The notes beneath the pieces were generated by a model. It was not told the origin of the DNA and ran no database searches. It saw only the letters and a list, made by a program, of their open reading frames with translations. A stretch of 64,000 nt of DNA, taken from JAKFWF01 sp031374115. GTDB lineage: Bacteria; Pseudomonadota; Alphaproteobacteria; Rhizobiales; Hyphomicrobiaceae. The DNA lies in the NCBI GenBank assembly GCA_031374115.1, contig JANMNO010000036.1:1-64000 (forward strand), in the 5' to 3' direction. Numbering within the stretch: position 1 is the stretch's first letter; every line of letters begins with the position of its first letter. Made by a program: the position numbers and the translations under genes. Positions 8,692-17,709 of this stretch are shown here, in pieces.

Positions 8692-10362
8692 TTATTTACG
8701 CTTGAAATGGATGAATTCCCAGGGACTGGTCTCACTGCCTTGTGGGATTTGTATCTCTATAAGCACCGGGTGTTTTGCCCTAATGGCCTCGGCCAAAATT
8801 GGTTTCAATGCTTCTGGCGATGAAACGCGATGGCCCTCGATGCCAAATGCGCTAGCGAGCATCATGAAGTCCGGATTATCGAGAGCGGCTCCAATTATTC
8901 GATTACCGAAGTTCGTCTTTTGATCTCGCATGACGTTGCCGAAAGATGCGTTGTTGAAGAGCAATGTAACGAGCGGAATGTTCTCTTGCTTTGCCGTCGC
9001 CAACTCCTGCACAGCGAACATGAAACCACCGTCTCCGGTAATCGATACCACCGGCTTGCCGGGGTGGGCGGCCTTCACACCAAGCGCTGTCGGGAAGCCG
9101 TAGCCAAGTGTACCCTGATGGCCCTCGGTGATGTAGGTGCGAGGTTCGTACACGGGGTAGCCAAAGTATGACGTGAAGCCCACCTGAGATACTTCGTTCA
9201 CGAAGATCCCATCCCGCGGGAGTACCTCGCGGATGACATCTAGATAAGCGAGCTGAGGCTGCACCTTTTCGATCCCTACGCGCGCCGCTTGCTTAGCCGC
9301 CGCAACGTTCGATCGAATCTTGAACGACGCAGCGGCAGTCTTTCGAGACTTCAATCGGCGCAGTTCGTCGAGAAGTGCGGTTGCACCAACCGCCGCGTCG
9401 GCGACAATGCCGGCCTGGGGCACGAGGCGTCGCATCTCAACCGGATCGATATCGATGCGGATGATGTGCGGGAGGCCTGACGGCCGCTCGATCAATGTCA
9501 TCATTCCGGTCCACCGCATCATCGGCATTTCGAGCCGCGTGCCGATGCCGACTACGGCGTCGGTTTCGGGCCAGAGCTCATGCGCTACAAAGCACGAAAT
9601 ACCCAGGTCATGGTCTTCCGGCATTACGCCACGGCCACCCCGAAAAGCAGCGACCGGAGCGTCGAGTTCTTCGGCCAAGGCCCGAATGGCATCGCTTGCG
9701 TGCTGCGCGCCGCTACCAAGCATGATCATCGGCCGTTTGGCTTTGACGAGGATTGCCGCGGCGGCTGCGATTTCGGCGGGCGATGCTGGATGAGGTGGTG
9801 CAAAGGAGGCGGGAGGTAGCGGCGTGACGTAGCCTTCGGTCGCCATTGCATCCCACGCCATTTCGACAGTGACCGGCCCGGGCCGCCCCGTCAGCATTTG
9901 GCGAAAAGCTTCATTGATGATCTCGGGCGCGTCAGCCGTTCGCTCGATCCGCGCCGACCATTTCGTCAAAGTGCGCAATGTCGCCAGCTGATCGGGCAGC
10001 TCGTGCAAGTGCCCACGTCCTCGGCCGATAAATGCAGAAGGCACTTGTCCGGTAATGCATAGCACGGGCGCGTTGGCGCCTAGCGCGGTGCACAATGCCG
10101 CCGATGTGTTGAGCACACCAGGGCCGGGCACCACCGAGTATACTCCCGGTCGACCGGTTGAGCGGGCATAACCGAATGCCATGTAGGCGCATGTTTGTTC
10201 GTGCCGGGCACCGTAGGTGCGGATCTTGTCACTACGTTGCTGCAAGGCGTCGAACAATGGATACATCTGCACGCCGGGCAATCCGAACAACGAAGTCACG
10301 CCATTGGCAATGAGTGCATCGACGATTGCAGCGCCGCCTGTCATCATCCGTGCATCCTCCAT
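8692..10362 (-). CDS. Thiamine-diphosphate-dependent enzyme, acetolactate synthase-like
   Basis: This 556-residue TPP enzyme has the usual three domains. The N-terminal PYR domain has the catalytic glutamate in ARHEQ, the central FAD/NAD-like domain spans about 190-330, and the C-terminal PP domain has the cofactor motif GDGGF and its NNASFGN partner. The overall sequence resembles acetolactate synthase large subunits, but there is no regulatory small subunit nearby. Such stand-alone members decarboxylate or ligate varied 2-oxo acids, so I do not name a substrate. Two ATG starts (10362 and 10347) each have GGAGG at good spacing. It is cotranscribed with nhaA and divergent from an ornithine-cyclodeaminase homologue, which hints at amino-acid or imino-acid metabolism. 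Confidence 0.85.
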   Translation of the reverse strand: MEDARMMTGGAAIVDALIANGVTSLFGLPGVQMYPLFDALQQRSDKIRTYGARHEQTCAYMAFGYARSTGRPGVYSVVPGPGVLNTSAALCTALGANAPVLCITGQVPSAFIGRGRGHLHELPDQLATLRTLTKWSARIERTADAPEIINEAFRQMLTGRPGPVTVEMAWDAMATEGYVTPLPPASFAPPHPASPAEIAAAAAILVKAKRPMIMLGSGAQHASDAIRALAEELDAPVAAFRGGRGVMPEDHDLGISCFVAHELWPETDAVVGIGTRLEMPMMRWTGMMTLIERPSGLPHIIRIDIDPVEMRRLVPQAGIVADAAVGATALLDELRRLKSRKTAAASFKIRSNVAAAKQAARVGIEKVQPQLAYLDVIREVLPRDGIFVNEVSQVGFTSYFGYPVYEPRTYITEGHQGTLGYGFPTALGVKAAHPGKPVVSITGDGGFMFAVQELATAKQENIPLVTLLFNNASFGNVMRDQKTNFGNRIIGAALDNPDFMMLASAFGIEGHRVSSPEALKPILAEAIRAKHPVLIEIQIPQGSETSPWEFIHFKRK

Positions 10363-10445
10363 GCGCAACATCCTCCGTTCCACGCACCCGTTATGTGATG
10401 TAGCTTATCTGTAGACGTCCGCCCACCCCGGAGCCACACCGTCAG

Positions 10446-11474
10446 ATGACCGATATCCATATCCACTATCTTCACGCACGCGATATCGCGCAGCTTGCGA
10501 TGACCGACGGCGAGATCATTGCGGCGGTCGAAGGAGCGATGATTGCGCAGGCAACCGGCAAAGCAGTGATCGAGCCGCGCACGCATCTGGTGCCGGAGAA
10601 AGGTTCCACGCGCGGACACTTCAACGTGCTGCGCGGCGTTGTACAACCGTTGGGACTGGCTGGCGTAAAAGTCGTTGGCGATTTCTTCGACAACTACAAA
10701 CACGACCTGCCATCTGAGATGGCGATGCTCTACCTTGCCGATCCGCAAACCGGCCGGCCGATCGCAATGATGGATGCAACCGCCATCACGACCATGCGCA
10801 CCGGTGCAGTAACGGCAATCGGCGCCAAATTTCTAGCGCGAAAGGGATCCAAAATTTTAGGCCACGTCGGTGCGCGCGGCACCGCTTTCTGGAACATCAA
10901 GCTGATGGACGGGCTTTACGGCTTCGATGAGATCCGTGTGCATTCTCGCCGCCGCGAAAGCCGGAATGCGTTCGCGGCCAAAATGAGCGAGGCACTGGGC
11001 AAGAAAGTGATCGCCACCGACAATTGGCAAAGCTGCGTCGAAGGCGCCGACATCGTCGTCGACGCTTCGCGCCTCGAAGCGCCCGAGCCTGTACTCAAGA
11101 ACGCGTGGATCAAGAAAGGCGCACTGCTCATGCCGTACGGCACCATGAGCGTCGTTGAAGAAAACCTGCCGGACATCATCGACAAATGGGTGATGGACGA
11201 TTTCGGCCAGGCGCATGCCGGCAAGTTCGGGGCACTGCGCCGCCAGATCGACAACGGCAGCCTCAACAAAGATAATCTGCATGCCGAGATCGGGCAGATC
11301 GTGGCGGGCATGAAACCTGGCCGCGAGCGCGATGACGAGACGATCTTGTTCTGGCATCGCGGATTGTCGCTGTCCGACATTGCGCTGGGGGGCGCGATGC
11401 TCGCGAAGGCAAAGGCGCTCGGGATCGGACAGCAGTTGTTTTACGCCCATTTTGAACCAGGCGGGAATCACTGA
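10446..11474 (+). CDS. Ornithine cyclodeaminase / mu-crystallin family enzyme
   Basis: This 342-residue NAD(P)-dependent enzyme belongs to the OCD/mu-crystallin fold. Members convert ornithine to proline, reduce cyclic imines, or act as amino-acid dehydrogenases. Visible features are the substrate-side MMDATAITTMRTGAVTAIGAKFLA segment, a dinucleotide-binding stretch at about residues 137-165, and VEGADIVVDAS. The glycine motif reads GHVGARG instead of the usual GxGxQ form, so this is a divergent clade and true ornithine cyclodeaminase activity is doubtful. It is divergent from the TPP enzyme (83 bases apart) and followed after 2 bases by a DUF924 gene. Confidence 0.85.
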   Translation: MTDIHIHYLHARDIAQLAMTDGEIIAAVEGAMIAQATGKAVIEPRTHLVPEKGSTRGHFNVLRGVVQPLGLAGVKVVGDFFDNYKHDLPSEMAMLYLADPQTGRPIAMMDATAITTMRTGAVTAIGAKFLARKGSKILGHVGARGTAFWNIKLMDGLYGFDEIRVHSRRRESRNAFAAKMSEALGKKVIATDNWQSCVEGADIVVDASRLEAPEPVLKNAWIKKGALLMPYGTMSVVEENLPDIIDKWVMDDFGQAHAGKFGALRRQIDNGSLNKDNLHAEIGQIVAGMKPGRERDDETILFWHRGLSLSDIALGGAMLAKAKALGIGQQLFYAHFEPGGNH

Positions 11475-11476
11475 CG

Positions 11477-12037
11477 ATGGCTTTGCCAATCCCGCAAACA
11501 TGGGCGGATGACGTGCTGCGGTTTTGGTTTCAAGAGTTGAAACCGGAACAGTGGTTCAAGAAGGACGACGATGTCGACGCAGCGATCGCCGCTCGATTTG
11601 CCGGCACGCACGCTGTCGTCGATGGAGCAGAAATCGCAGCTCTGATGTCGAATGTCGACACAGCGCGTGCCGCCATCCTCGTGCTCGATCAATTTTCGCG
11701 GAACATGTTTCGCGGCACGGCGCGTGCGTTTGCCGGCGACGACAAGGCACTGAAGCTTGCCGGCGAGGTGCTCGCGTGCCGTTGGGAACAGGGACTGAGC
11801 AAGTCCGAGCGCCTGTTCGTCTACCTGCCCTTCGAGCACGCCGAGGATAGTGCTTTGCAAGCGCGCAGCGTCGCGCTGATCTCGGCTCTCGCAGATGATT
11901 TTCTCACCAAGTTCGCGTTGGAGCATCAAGTCATCATCCAGCAGTTCGGCCGTTTTCCTCACCGCAACTCAATCCTCGGCCGCGTATCGACGCCGGAAGA
12001 AATCGCGTTCCTGCAACAGCCGGGTAGTTCGTTTTGA
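11477..12037 (+). CDS. DUF924 family protein
   Basis: This 186-residue protein shows the DUF924 (PF06041) hallmarks: VLRFWFQELKPEQWF at the N-terminus, VLDQFSRNMFRGTARAFAGD in the middle, and YLPFEHAED followed by a C-terminal FGRFPHRNSILGR. The fold is all-helical and TPR-like, and the biochemical role is unknown. It starts 2 bases after the stop of the ornithine-cyclodeaminase homologue and is almost certainly co-transcribed with it and the thioesterase gene after it. Confidence 0.9.
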   Translation: MALPIPQTWADDVLRFWFQELKPEQWFKKDDDVDAAIAARFAGTHAVVDGAEIAALMSNVDTARAAILVLDQFSRNMFRGTARAFAGDDKALKLAGEVLACRWEQGLSKSERLFVYLPFEHAEDSALQARSVALISALADDFLTKFALEHQVIIQQFGRFPHRNSILGRVSTPEEIAFLQQPGSSF

Positions 12038-12066
12038 GCCGCACTGTTCACTAAGGACCCCACCTC

Positions 12067-12513
12067 ATGACTGAACTCACAAGCCTGAAGCCGATGAACC
12101 TTGCGTTCGAGGCGGTGATCCGCACCAGCTTTGAAGCTCAAGGATTGATGAGTACGATCGGCGCGCGGTTGCGATCGGTCGCGCCCGGCCGCGTGGTGAT
12201 CGAGCTGCCGTATTCGGACGCGGTCGCGCAGCAACAGAGCCTGTTTCACGGCGCCGGGATTGGCGCCATCGGTGACGTGGCGGGCGGCTACGCTGCGCTG
12301 TCATTGATGCCGGCGCGTAGCGAGGTCGTCACCGTCGAGTACAAGGTCAACTTTATTCGGCCAGCCCTAGGGAACTTGCTTCGCGCCGAGGGCCAAGTAT
12401 TGCGGGCCGGAAGATCGCTCACCGTCTGCCGGGTAGATGTGGCTGCAATCGAGAACGGTCAAGCAACGGTGGTGGCGCTTCTGCAGGCAACCTTCATGCG
12501 GGTTGCTGGCTAG
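12067..12513 (+). CDS. PaaI-family acyl-CoA thioesterase (hotdog fold)
   Basis: This 148-residue single hotdog-domain protein is predicted to hydrolyse acyl- or aryl-CoA thioesters in the cytoplasm. The signature FHGAGIGAIGDVAGGYAAL contains the helix and catalytic-side residues of PaaI/YdiI-type thioesterases, and VTVEYKVNFIRPA is the following strand pair. AAGGA lies 9 bases before the ATG. It is the third gene of a short plus-strand run (OCD-DUF924-thioesterase). Its last 4 bases overlap the end of the convergent xerC gene. Confidence 0.88.
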   Translation: MTELTSLKPMNLAFEAVIRTSFEAQGLMSTIGARLRSVAPGRVVIELPYSDAVAQQQSLFHGAGIGAIGDVAGGYAALSLMPARSEVVTVEYKVNFIRPALGNLLRAEGQVLRAGRSLTVCRVDVAAIENGQATVVALLQATFMRVAG

Positions 12514-13469
12514 GCTCGTGGATGGGCTTTGTCATATACGGCGAGCAGCCGATCGCGATCGACTTCGGTATAGACCTGTGTCGTCGACAGTGAGGCGTGA
12601 CCAAGCAACTCCTGGATCTGACGAAGGTCCGCGCCCGCCGACAGCAAGTGGGTTGCGAACGAATGGCGTAGCGCGTGCGGCGTCGCGCTCACCGGTAGCT
12701 TCAGTTGACCGCGCATCCGCTCCATCACCAATTGGATGATGCGTGGCGAGAGCGGGCCACCCTTTGCGCCACGAAATAGAATATCGTTACGTTCGAGCGG
12801 GAAGGGGCACAATTTGATATAATTCGCAATCGCGGCGATCGTCACCGGGATCACAGGCACCGCGCGCTCCTTCGAACCCTTGCCGATGATGCGCAAGACA
12901 TCACGGTGCGCGGTCGGGGCGTCTTTTACGAGTAGTCCCAAGGCTTCCGAGATACGCAGGCCTGAGCCGTAAAGAAGCAGCAGAACCGCAGTGTCGCGCG
13001 CGGCCATCCATTCGATGTCGTTGATGCTCGCGACCGTGGCGACAGCCGCCGCATGAGCGACTGTGAGCGGCTTCGGAACGCCATGCGGCACTTTCGGAAT
13101 GGCGACCGTCAACACCGCGCGATTGGTCAGCGTTTCTTCGGCCTCGAGCCAGCGGAAGAACATGCGCAGCGCCGACATCGATCCGGCAAGCGTTCGGCCG
13201 GCTGTGCCCTGCCTGCGGCGTCGCGCAAGAAATCCTCGAAAAACGCGGGCATCGAGCTTGGCGAGATCGGCCATCACGGGCGTACGACCACGCTCGGACT
13301 TGAGATGCCGCAGGAATTGAATGAGATCGCGGGCGTAGGCCTCGCGGGTGCCTTCGGAAAGGCCGCGGTCGCGCACCATGTGGGTAAGCCACGCTTCGAC
13401 CGTGCTCGCAAGTTCCCCATCCATTGGCAGCTCGCAATCCTGCCTCAGTAGGTCCGACAATGCTGTCAT
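12510..13469 (-). CDS. xerC: Tyrosine recombinase XerC
   Basis: XerC and its partner XerD resolve chromosome dimers at the dif site near the division septum. The 319-residue protein has the N-terminal SAM-like core-binding domain (about 20-125) and the C-terminal catalytic domain. All active-site residues are readable: Arg in SGLRISEAL, Lys in GKGSKERAVPV, the HxxR box in PHALRHSFATHLL, His in LLGHASLSTTQ, and the tyrosine in QVYTEV. Length and the C-terminal RLLAVYDKAHPRA match core Xer proteins, not phage integrases. The upstream region it shares with the plsC-like gene contains a perfect CtrA-type site. XerD is not in the window. Confidence 0.93.
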   Translation of the reverse strand: MTALSDLLRQDCELPMDGELASTVEAWLTHMVRDRGLSEGTREAYARDLIQFLRHLKSERGRTPVMADLAKLDARVFRGFLARRRRQGTAGRTLAGSMSALRMFFRWLEAEETLTNRAVLTVAIPKVPHGVPKPLTVAHAAAVATVASINDIEWMAARDTAVLLLLYGSGLRISEALGLLVKDAPTAHRDVLRIIGKGSKERAVPVIPVTIAAIANYIKLCPFPLERNDILFRGAKGGPLSPRIIQLVMERMRGQLKLPVSATPHALRHSFATHLLSAGADLRQIQELLGHASLSTTQVYTEVDRDRLLAVYDKAHPRA

Positions 13470-13550
13470 GACTGTTTTTTTCTGATTTCGAGCGACACCG
13501 CCGACTGGGACGAATCAATGCTATTCATGGCAACAGTCTGCGGCATAATG

Positions 13551-13565
13551 TTAATGAGGTGTTAA
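13551..13565. promoter_or_regulatory. CtrA-type binding site between xerC and plsC
   Basis: TTAA at 13551-13554 and TTAA at 13562-13565 are separated by exactly seven bases (TGAGGTG), followed by CC. This matches the CtrA consensus TTAA-N7-TTAA(C). It lies 82 bases upstream of the xerC start and 35 bases upstream of the plsC-like start. CtrA is the cell-cycle master regulator of most alphaproteobacteria. One GANTC methylation site (GAATC at 13512-13516) also lies in this 130-base region, which may be chance. Confidence 0.6.
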
Positions 13566-13599
13566 CCAGCACGTTCTTTGACGCGAGGGCATACCTCGG

Positions 13600-14502
13600 A
13601 TGCAAGAGCAAGTTTCGTCATCGACCGGTCGTTGGCGCGCCTGTGCCGTGCTGCTAGGTTTCGCGCTGTTGACGCTGCCATTGATGCCGGTGCAGGCTCT
13701 GTTATTGCGCACAAGCCAGCGTGGCGCCCGGGTCTTTCCACATTGGTATCATCGCCAGCTATGCCGACTGCTCGGCATAAGGCTCCATATCGAAGGGGCG
13801 ATCGAGCGTGATAGGCCAGTTCTGGTTGTTGCCAACCATTCCTCGTGGCTCGATATCCCGGTGTTGTCGGCGGTGGCGCCGGTGTCGTTCATCGCAAAAA
13901 AGGAAGTCGGCGGTTGGCCGTTCGTTTCCCAACTCGCACGCCTACAACGGAGCGTCTTCGTCGATAGAACCCGGCGTACGGCGGTGGCTGGCACCACGTC
14001 CGAGATGGCGCAGCGGTTCCGTTCGGGCGATGCACTGGTACTGTTCGCGGAAGGTACCTCGACCGACGGTAACCGGGTGTTGCCGCTGCGCACGTCGCTC
14101 TTTGGCGCGGTCATGCCAGGTGACGGTAACGAAATGCCCTCATCGCGAGCGGTCGTGCAAACCTGCGCCATTGTTTTCGGCCATCTACATGGGCTACCGC
14201 TCGACAGAGCAGGGCGATCGCTCGTCGGCTGGTATGGCGATATGGAGATGGGGCGTCATGCTTGGGAACGGCTGAAAGCAGGCCCACTCGATGTCAGTAT
14301 CCGCATAGGAGCACCGGTTCCTCTCAGCACCTTCGCGCGGCGCAAAGAGCTCGCCCGTCACACTGAAAATCAACTGCGCGAGTCGGTGGTGCGACTTTTG
14401 CGCAATAAGCCTTCCGACGAGCCGGTAGCCGTGACGGCGGCGGCCGCCGGCAATCAGGTATCGCTAGCGCAGCAAACGAAAATCTCGGCGAGATGGACGT
14501 GA
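13600..14502 (+). CDS. Lysophospholipid acyltransferase (PlsC family)
   Basis: This 300-residue inner-membrane-associated acyltransferase would transfer an acyl chain onto lysophosphatidic acid or a related lysolipid. Near the N-terminus is a hydrophobic anchor (about residues 12-35). The catalytic HX4D motif reads NHSSWLD, the phosphate-binding motif reads FAEGTSTDG, and SFIAKKEVGGWPF is the substrate-side block. Several alphaproteobacteria carry more than one PlsC homologue (for example ornithine-lipid OlsA), so the exact acceptor is open. GAGGG lies about 10 bases before the ATG. The shared intergenic region with xerC carries the CtrA-type site. Confidence 0.88.
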   Translation: MQEQVSSSTGRWRACAVLLGFALLTLPLMPVQALLLRTSQRGARVFPHWYHRQLCRLLGIRLHIEGAIERDRPVLVVANHSSWLDIPVLSAVAPVSFIAKKEVGGWPFVSQLARLQRSVFVDRTRRTAVAGTTSEMAQRFRSGDALVLFAEGTSTDGNRVLPLRTSLFGAVMPGDGNEMPSSRAVVQTCAIVFGHLHGLPLDRAGRSLVGWYGDMEMGRHAWERLKAGPLDVSIRIGAPVPLSTFARRKELARHTENQLRESVVRLLRNKPSDEPVAVTAAAAGNQVSLAQQTKISARWT

Positions 14503-14645
14503 AGCCATCTAGCTCCGTCGGACTGCGGCGCTGCTTTGCTGCAATGCAACAAAATGATGACATTCGGAGTTTTGAGCACTATCGTAACTTTGCAGGAACA
14601 CTGCTGTCATAGAAAACGCTTGATGGTTGCGACCGCGAGAGGCTG

Positions 14646-16010
14646 ATGTCAGACAAGTCCGAACCAACTTTGCCGGTCGCGAAAAAGGTGTTTGTGCGCA
14701 CGTTTGGTTGTCAGATGAACGTCTACGACAGCGAACGCATGATCGAAGCGCTCGCTCCTGCCGGTTTCACCGAGACGGCAGAAATGTCCGAGGCCGACTT
14801 GGTCGTTCTGAACACGTGTCATATCCGCGAAAAGGCTGCCGAAAAGGTCTACTCCGATCTCGGTCGTATTCGCGACGTAAAGGCCGAACGGACGGCATTA
14901 GGCAAGTCCACAATCGTAACGGTCGCTGGCTGCGTTGCGCAAGCCGAGGGGCAAGAAATCTCTCGCCGCGCCCCGGTCGTCGATATCGTTGTCGGACCGC
15001 AAAGCTATCATCGCCTGCCAGACTTGCTGACAACGGCGCGCGCCGGCCGGCGAATTGTCGAGACGGCATTCCCAGATGTAGACAAGTTTTCGCAACTTCC
15101 GGCCCGAAGCGGACCTCGCCCGACCGCGGCTTTTCTCACGGTTCAAGAAGGTTGTGACAAATTCTGCACATTCTGCGTTGTGCCCTATACGCGTGGTGTG
15201 GAATTTTCGCGACCCGTCGAAGATATCATGACAGAAGCCAAGGCCTTGGTCGGTCGCGGGGTTCGCGAACTGACCCTGCTGGGTCAAAACGTGAATGGCT
15301 ACCATGGTATCGGCCAGGACGGACAGCCGCAGTCGCTGTCGGCTTTGCTGACCCGCCTGGCGGACATTCGAGATCTCGAACGTCTGCGCTATGTCACGAG
15401 CCATCCCCGCGACATGAGCGACGAGCTGATTGAAGCACACCGCGATATGCCAAAATTGATGCCGTATCTGCATCTGCCGTTTCAGGCGGGTGCCGACCGC
15501 ATTCTGGCCGCGATGAACCGCAAGCACACGGCCAATGATTACCGCCGCATCATTAAACGCATTCGGGCGGCCCGCCCCGATATTGCTTTGTCGACGGACA
15601 TTATCGTCGGATTCCCAGGCGAGACCGATCAGGAATTCGCCCAAACCCTCGATCTCGTTCGGGAAATAGGCTTTGCGCAGGCTTACTCGTTCAAGTACAG
15701 CGGGCGCCCGGGAACGCCAGCTGCGACGATGGACGGGCAGGTACCCGAAGACGTCAAGATCGAACGGCTGTCGCAGCTCCAAGACCTTTTGGAATCACAA
15801 CAGAAGTTATTCAACGCCGGCTTCATTGGCCGCGTATTACCGGTATTGTTTGAGCGCACCGGGCGGCGCGCCGGCCATTTGGTTGGCCGCACCCCTTATT
15901 TGCAACTTGTCCACGTCGAGGCAGCCGAAGCTGCGCTGGGGCAGGTCTTGCCCGTCGCAATCGCATCGGCAAGTCAGAACAGCCTGACCGGAACGCTCGA
16001 GGCTGCTTGA
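14646..16010 (+). CDS. miaB: tRNA-2-methylthio-N6-dimethylallyladenosine synthase MiaB
   Basis: MiaB is a radical-SAM enzyme that adds a methylthio group to i6A37 of tRNAs reading UNN codons. The 454-residue protein has the three-cysteine N-terminal MTTase domain (FGCQMN, LNTCHI, VAGCVA), the radical-SAM cluster motif CDKFCTFC near residue 165, a TIM-barrel core, and a C-terminal TRAM domain for tRNA binding ending about 20 residues before the stop. It heads the plus-strand series miaB-phoH-ybeY-corC-lnt, a common alphaproteobacterial arrangement. A GAGAGG sequence precedes the ATG closely. Confidence 0.97.
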   Translation: MSDKSEPTLPVAKKVFVRTFGCQMNVYDSERMIEALAPAGFTETAEMSEADLVVLNTCHIREKAAEKVYSDLGRIRDVKAERTALGKSTIVTVAGCVAQAEGQEISRRAPVVDIVVGPQSYHRLPDLLTTARAGRRIVETAFPDVDKFSQLPARSGPRPTAAFLTVQEGCDKFCTFCVVPYTRGVEFSRPVEDIMTEAKALVGRGVRELTLLGQNVNGYHGIGQDGQPQSLSALLTRLADIRDLERLRYVTSHPRDMSDELIEAHRDMPKLMPYLHLPFQAGADRILAAMNRKHTANDYRRIIKRIRAARPDIALSTDIIVGFPGETDQEFAQTLDLVREIGFAQAYSFKYSGRPGTPAATMDGQVPEDVKIERLSQLQDLLESQQKLFNAGFIGRVLPVLFERTGRRAGHLVGRTPYLQLVHVEAAEAALGQVLPVAIASASQNSLTGTLEAA

Positions 16011-16117
16011 AAATCTTTTCATTGCAGTTGATGGCTGAAGGCTGTCATCGCACCGCTCGATTCACTATGCTAGGATGAAATCCGGCGTAAATTTCGATCG
16101 ACCTGGAGCCTATCGAT

Positions 16118-17137
16118 TTGACAGTATATCGCGGACCGACCGCCACTGGCGGAGCAGCGCGGAACAAGAAGACAGTCGGCCCGAAAAAGCGGGTCGTAGT
16201 TCCCTTCGAGGACAATCGATTTCTACCCCGTCTACTGGGCGAGCATGATGCGCATCTGGCATTAATTGAGGATCGGCTCGATCTCCAGGCGCGGGCTCAT
16301 GGCAACGTCATCATCCTCGAAGGATCGGAAAGCGGCTGCGATCTGGCGCGCGACGTGCTGGAGGAACTTTATACGCGCCTGCAAAAGGGCGGCGAGGTAA
16401 GCGCCGGCGACATCGATGGGTTGATCCGCCACGTCAAACAGGATGATCCAGCCGCGGTGAGCGACGGACGGGCGCAGGTCTCGACCCGTCGCAAAAGCGT
16501 CAATGCCCGCACGCCCGCGCAAAGTGCCTACATGCGAGCAATAGAGAAGACCGATCTTGTCTTCGGGATCGGGCCAGCGGGCACCGGCAAAACATACATT
16601 GCGGTAGCCTTCGCCGCGCACTGCCTCGAAAAAGGCATGGTCGAACGCATCATTCTATCGCGCCCGGCCGTCGAAGCGGGCGAGCGGTTGGGCTTCCTTC
16701 CCGGCGATATGCGCGACAAGGTCGACCCTTACCTGCGTCCCCTCTATGATGCATTGTACGACGTGCTGCCGCCAGAGAAAGTGGAGCGCGACCTGGAAGC
16801 GGGCATTATCGAAATCGCGCCGCTGGCTTTCATGCGCGGACGGACGCTCGCCAATGCATTCGTCATACTCGATGAGGCGCAAAATACCACGACCATGCAA
16901 ATGAAGATGTTCCTGACCCGGCTTGGTGAGGGCTCGAAAATGGTCATCACCGGCGATCCTAGCCAGATCGATTTGCCGCCTGGTCAGAAATCGGGGCTCG
17001 AGGAGGCGGTCGGCCTGCTGGATGGTGTACCCGGAATCGAGGCCATTAGATTTACCGCGGGCGATGTCGTACGCCGCGATCTTGTGGCCCGCATCGTCGA
17101 GGCCTATGAACGGGCCCTACCGGTGAAGAAAGTTTGA
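16118..17137 (+). CDS. phoH: PhoH-family ATPase
   Basis: This 339-residue cytosolic P-loop ATPase is thought to act in RNA metabolism, often functionally linked to YbeY. An N-terminal small domain (about 25-110, including a KH-like part) precedes the ATPase domain, with Walker A GPAGTGKT near residue 148 and Walker B FVILDEAQN near 250, followed by ITGDPSQIDLP. The only sensible start is TTG at 16118, with GGAG 10 bases upstream; the rare start may keep expression low. It is directly followed by ybeY, whose start lies at its stop codon. Confidence 0.95.
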   Translation: MTVYRGPTATGGAARNKKTVGPKKRVVVPFEDNRFLPRLLGEHDAHLALIEDRLDLQARAHGNVIILEGSESGCDLARDVLEELYTRLQKGGEVSAGDIDGLIRHVKQDDPAAVSDGRAQVSTRRKSVNARTPAQSAYMRAIEKTDLVFGIGPAGTGKTYIAVAFAAHCLEKGMVERIILSRPAVEAGERLGFLPGDMRDKVDPYLRPLYDALYDVLPPEKVERDLEAGIIEIAPLAFMRGRTLANAFVILDEAQNTTTMQMKMFLTRLGEGSKMVITGDPSQIDLPPGQKSGLEEAVGLLDGVPGIEAIRFTAGDVVRRDLVARIVEAYERALPVKKV

Positions 17138-17139
17138 GA

Positions 17140-17709
17140 ATGCCAAAGGTCGAGACCGTTGAGTCCGCAGGTTTGACTGCGGCCGAAGAGCCTGAACCTC
17201 AGCGAGGGATCGCGCTGGAGATCGTTCACCAAAGCGGTGATTGGACGTCGATTAGCGATGTGGAGGGCCTGCTGGCCCCGCTGCTGGACGCGATGGGCCG
17301 GCATCGGTCGGTGCAGGCACACCTGCCGGCCGAAGCCTGTCTCGCGCTTGCCGACGATGCTTCAGTGCGTAAGTTGAATGCGACGTTCCGATCGAAGGAC
17401 AAGCCGACGAACGTGCTGTCTTTTCCATCCGGTTTGCCGATCAATGGCGATCGGCCGCGTCAGCTAGGTGATCTTATACTTGGGTTTGAGACGGTGGCCG
17501 CAGAAGCGGCCGAGCAAGATATCGCTATCGGCGATCACATCCGCCATCTGACGCTGCACGGCTTGCTTCATCTCTTGGGTTACGACCACGAAACCGGCGC
17601 CGATGCGGCCGCAATGGAAGCGCTCGAGATCGAGATCTTGGCGCAACTCGGAATTGCCAATCCATACGATGAAGACGCCGCCCCGATTGCGTCGGGGACT
17701 GCTCAATGA
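17140..17709 (+). CDS. ybeY: Endoribonuclease / rRNA maturation factor YbeY
   Basis: YbeY is a zinc metalloprotein needed for 16S rRNA 3'-end maturation and ribosome quality control. The 189-residue protein holds the zinc-binding motif HGLLHLLGYDHE (three histidines) near residues 145-156, and the NVLSFP block upstream of it. The ATG at 17140 is used; a TTG at 17134 overlapping the phoH stop is also in frame. The final four bases (ATGA) overlap the start of the CBS-domain gene, so translation is coupled through phoH-ybeY-corC-lnt. Confidence 0.95.
   Translation: MPKVETVESAGLTAAEEPEPQRGIALEIVHQSGDWTSISDVEGLLAPLLDAMGRHRSVQAHLPAEACLALADDASVRKLNATFRSKDKPTNVLSFPSGLPINGDRPRQLGDLILGFETVAAEAAEQDIAIGDHIRHLTLHGLLHLLGYDHETGADAAAMEALEIEILAQLGIANPYDEDAAPIASGTAQ

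Noticed and set aside
12510..13469. Phage or integron integrase
   Set aside because: The tyrosine recombinase has the length, motifs and C-terminus of core XerC and no mobile-element genes or att-like repeats lie around it.
14595..14620. EcfG-like promoter before miaB
   Set aside because: GGAAC is followed after 17 bases by CGCT instead of CGTT; one of the key -10 bases is wrong.
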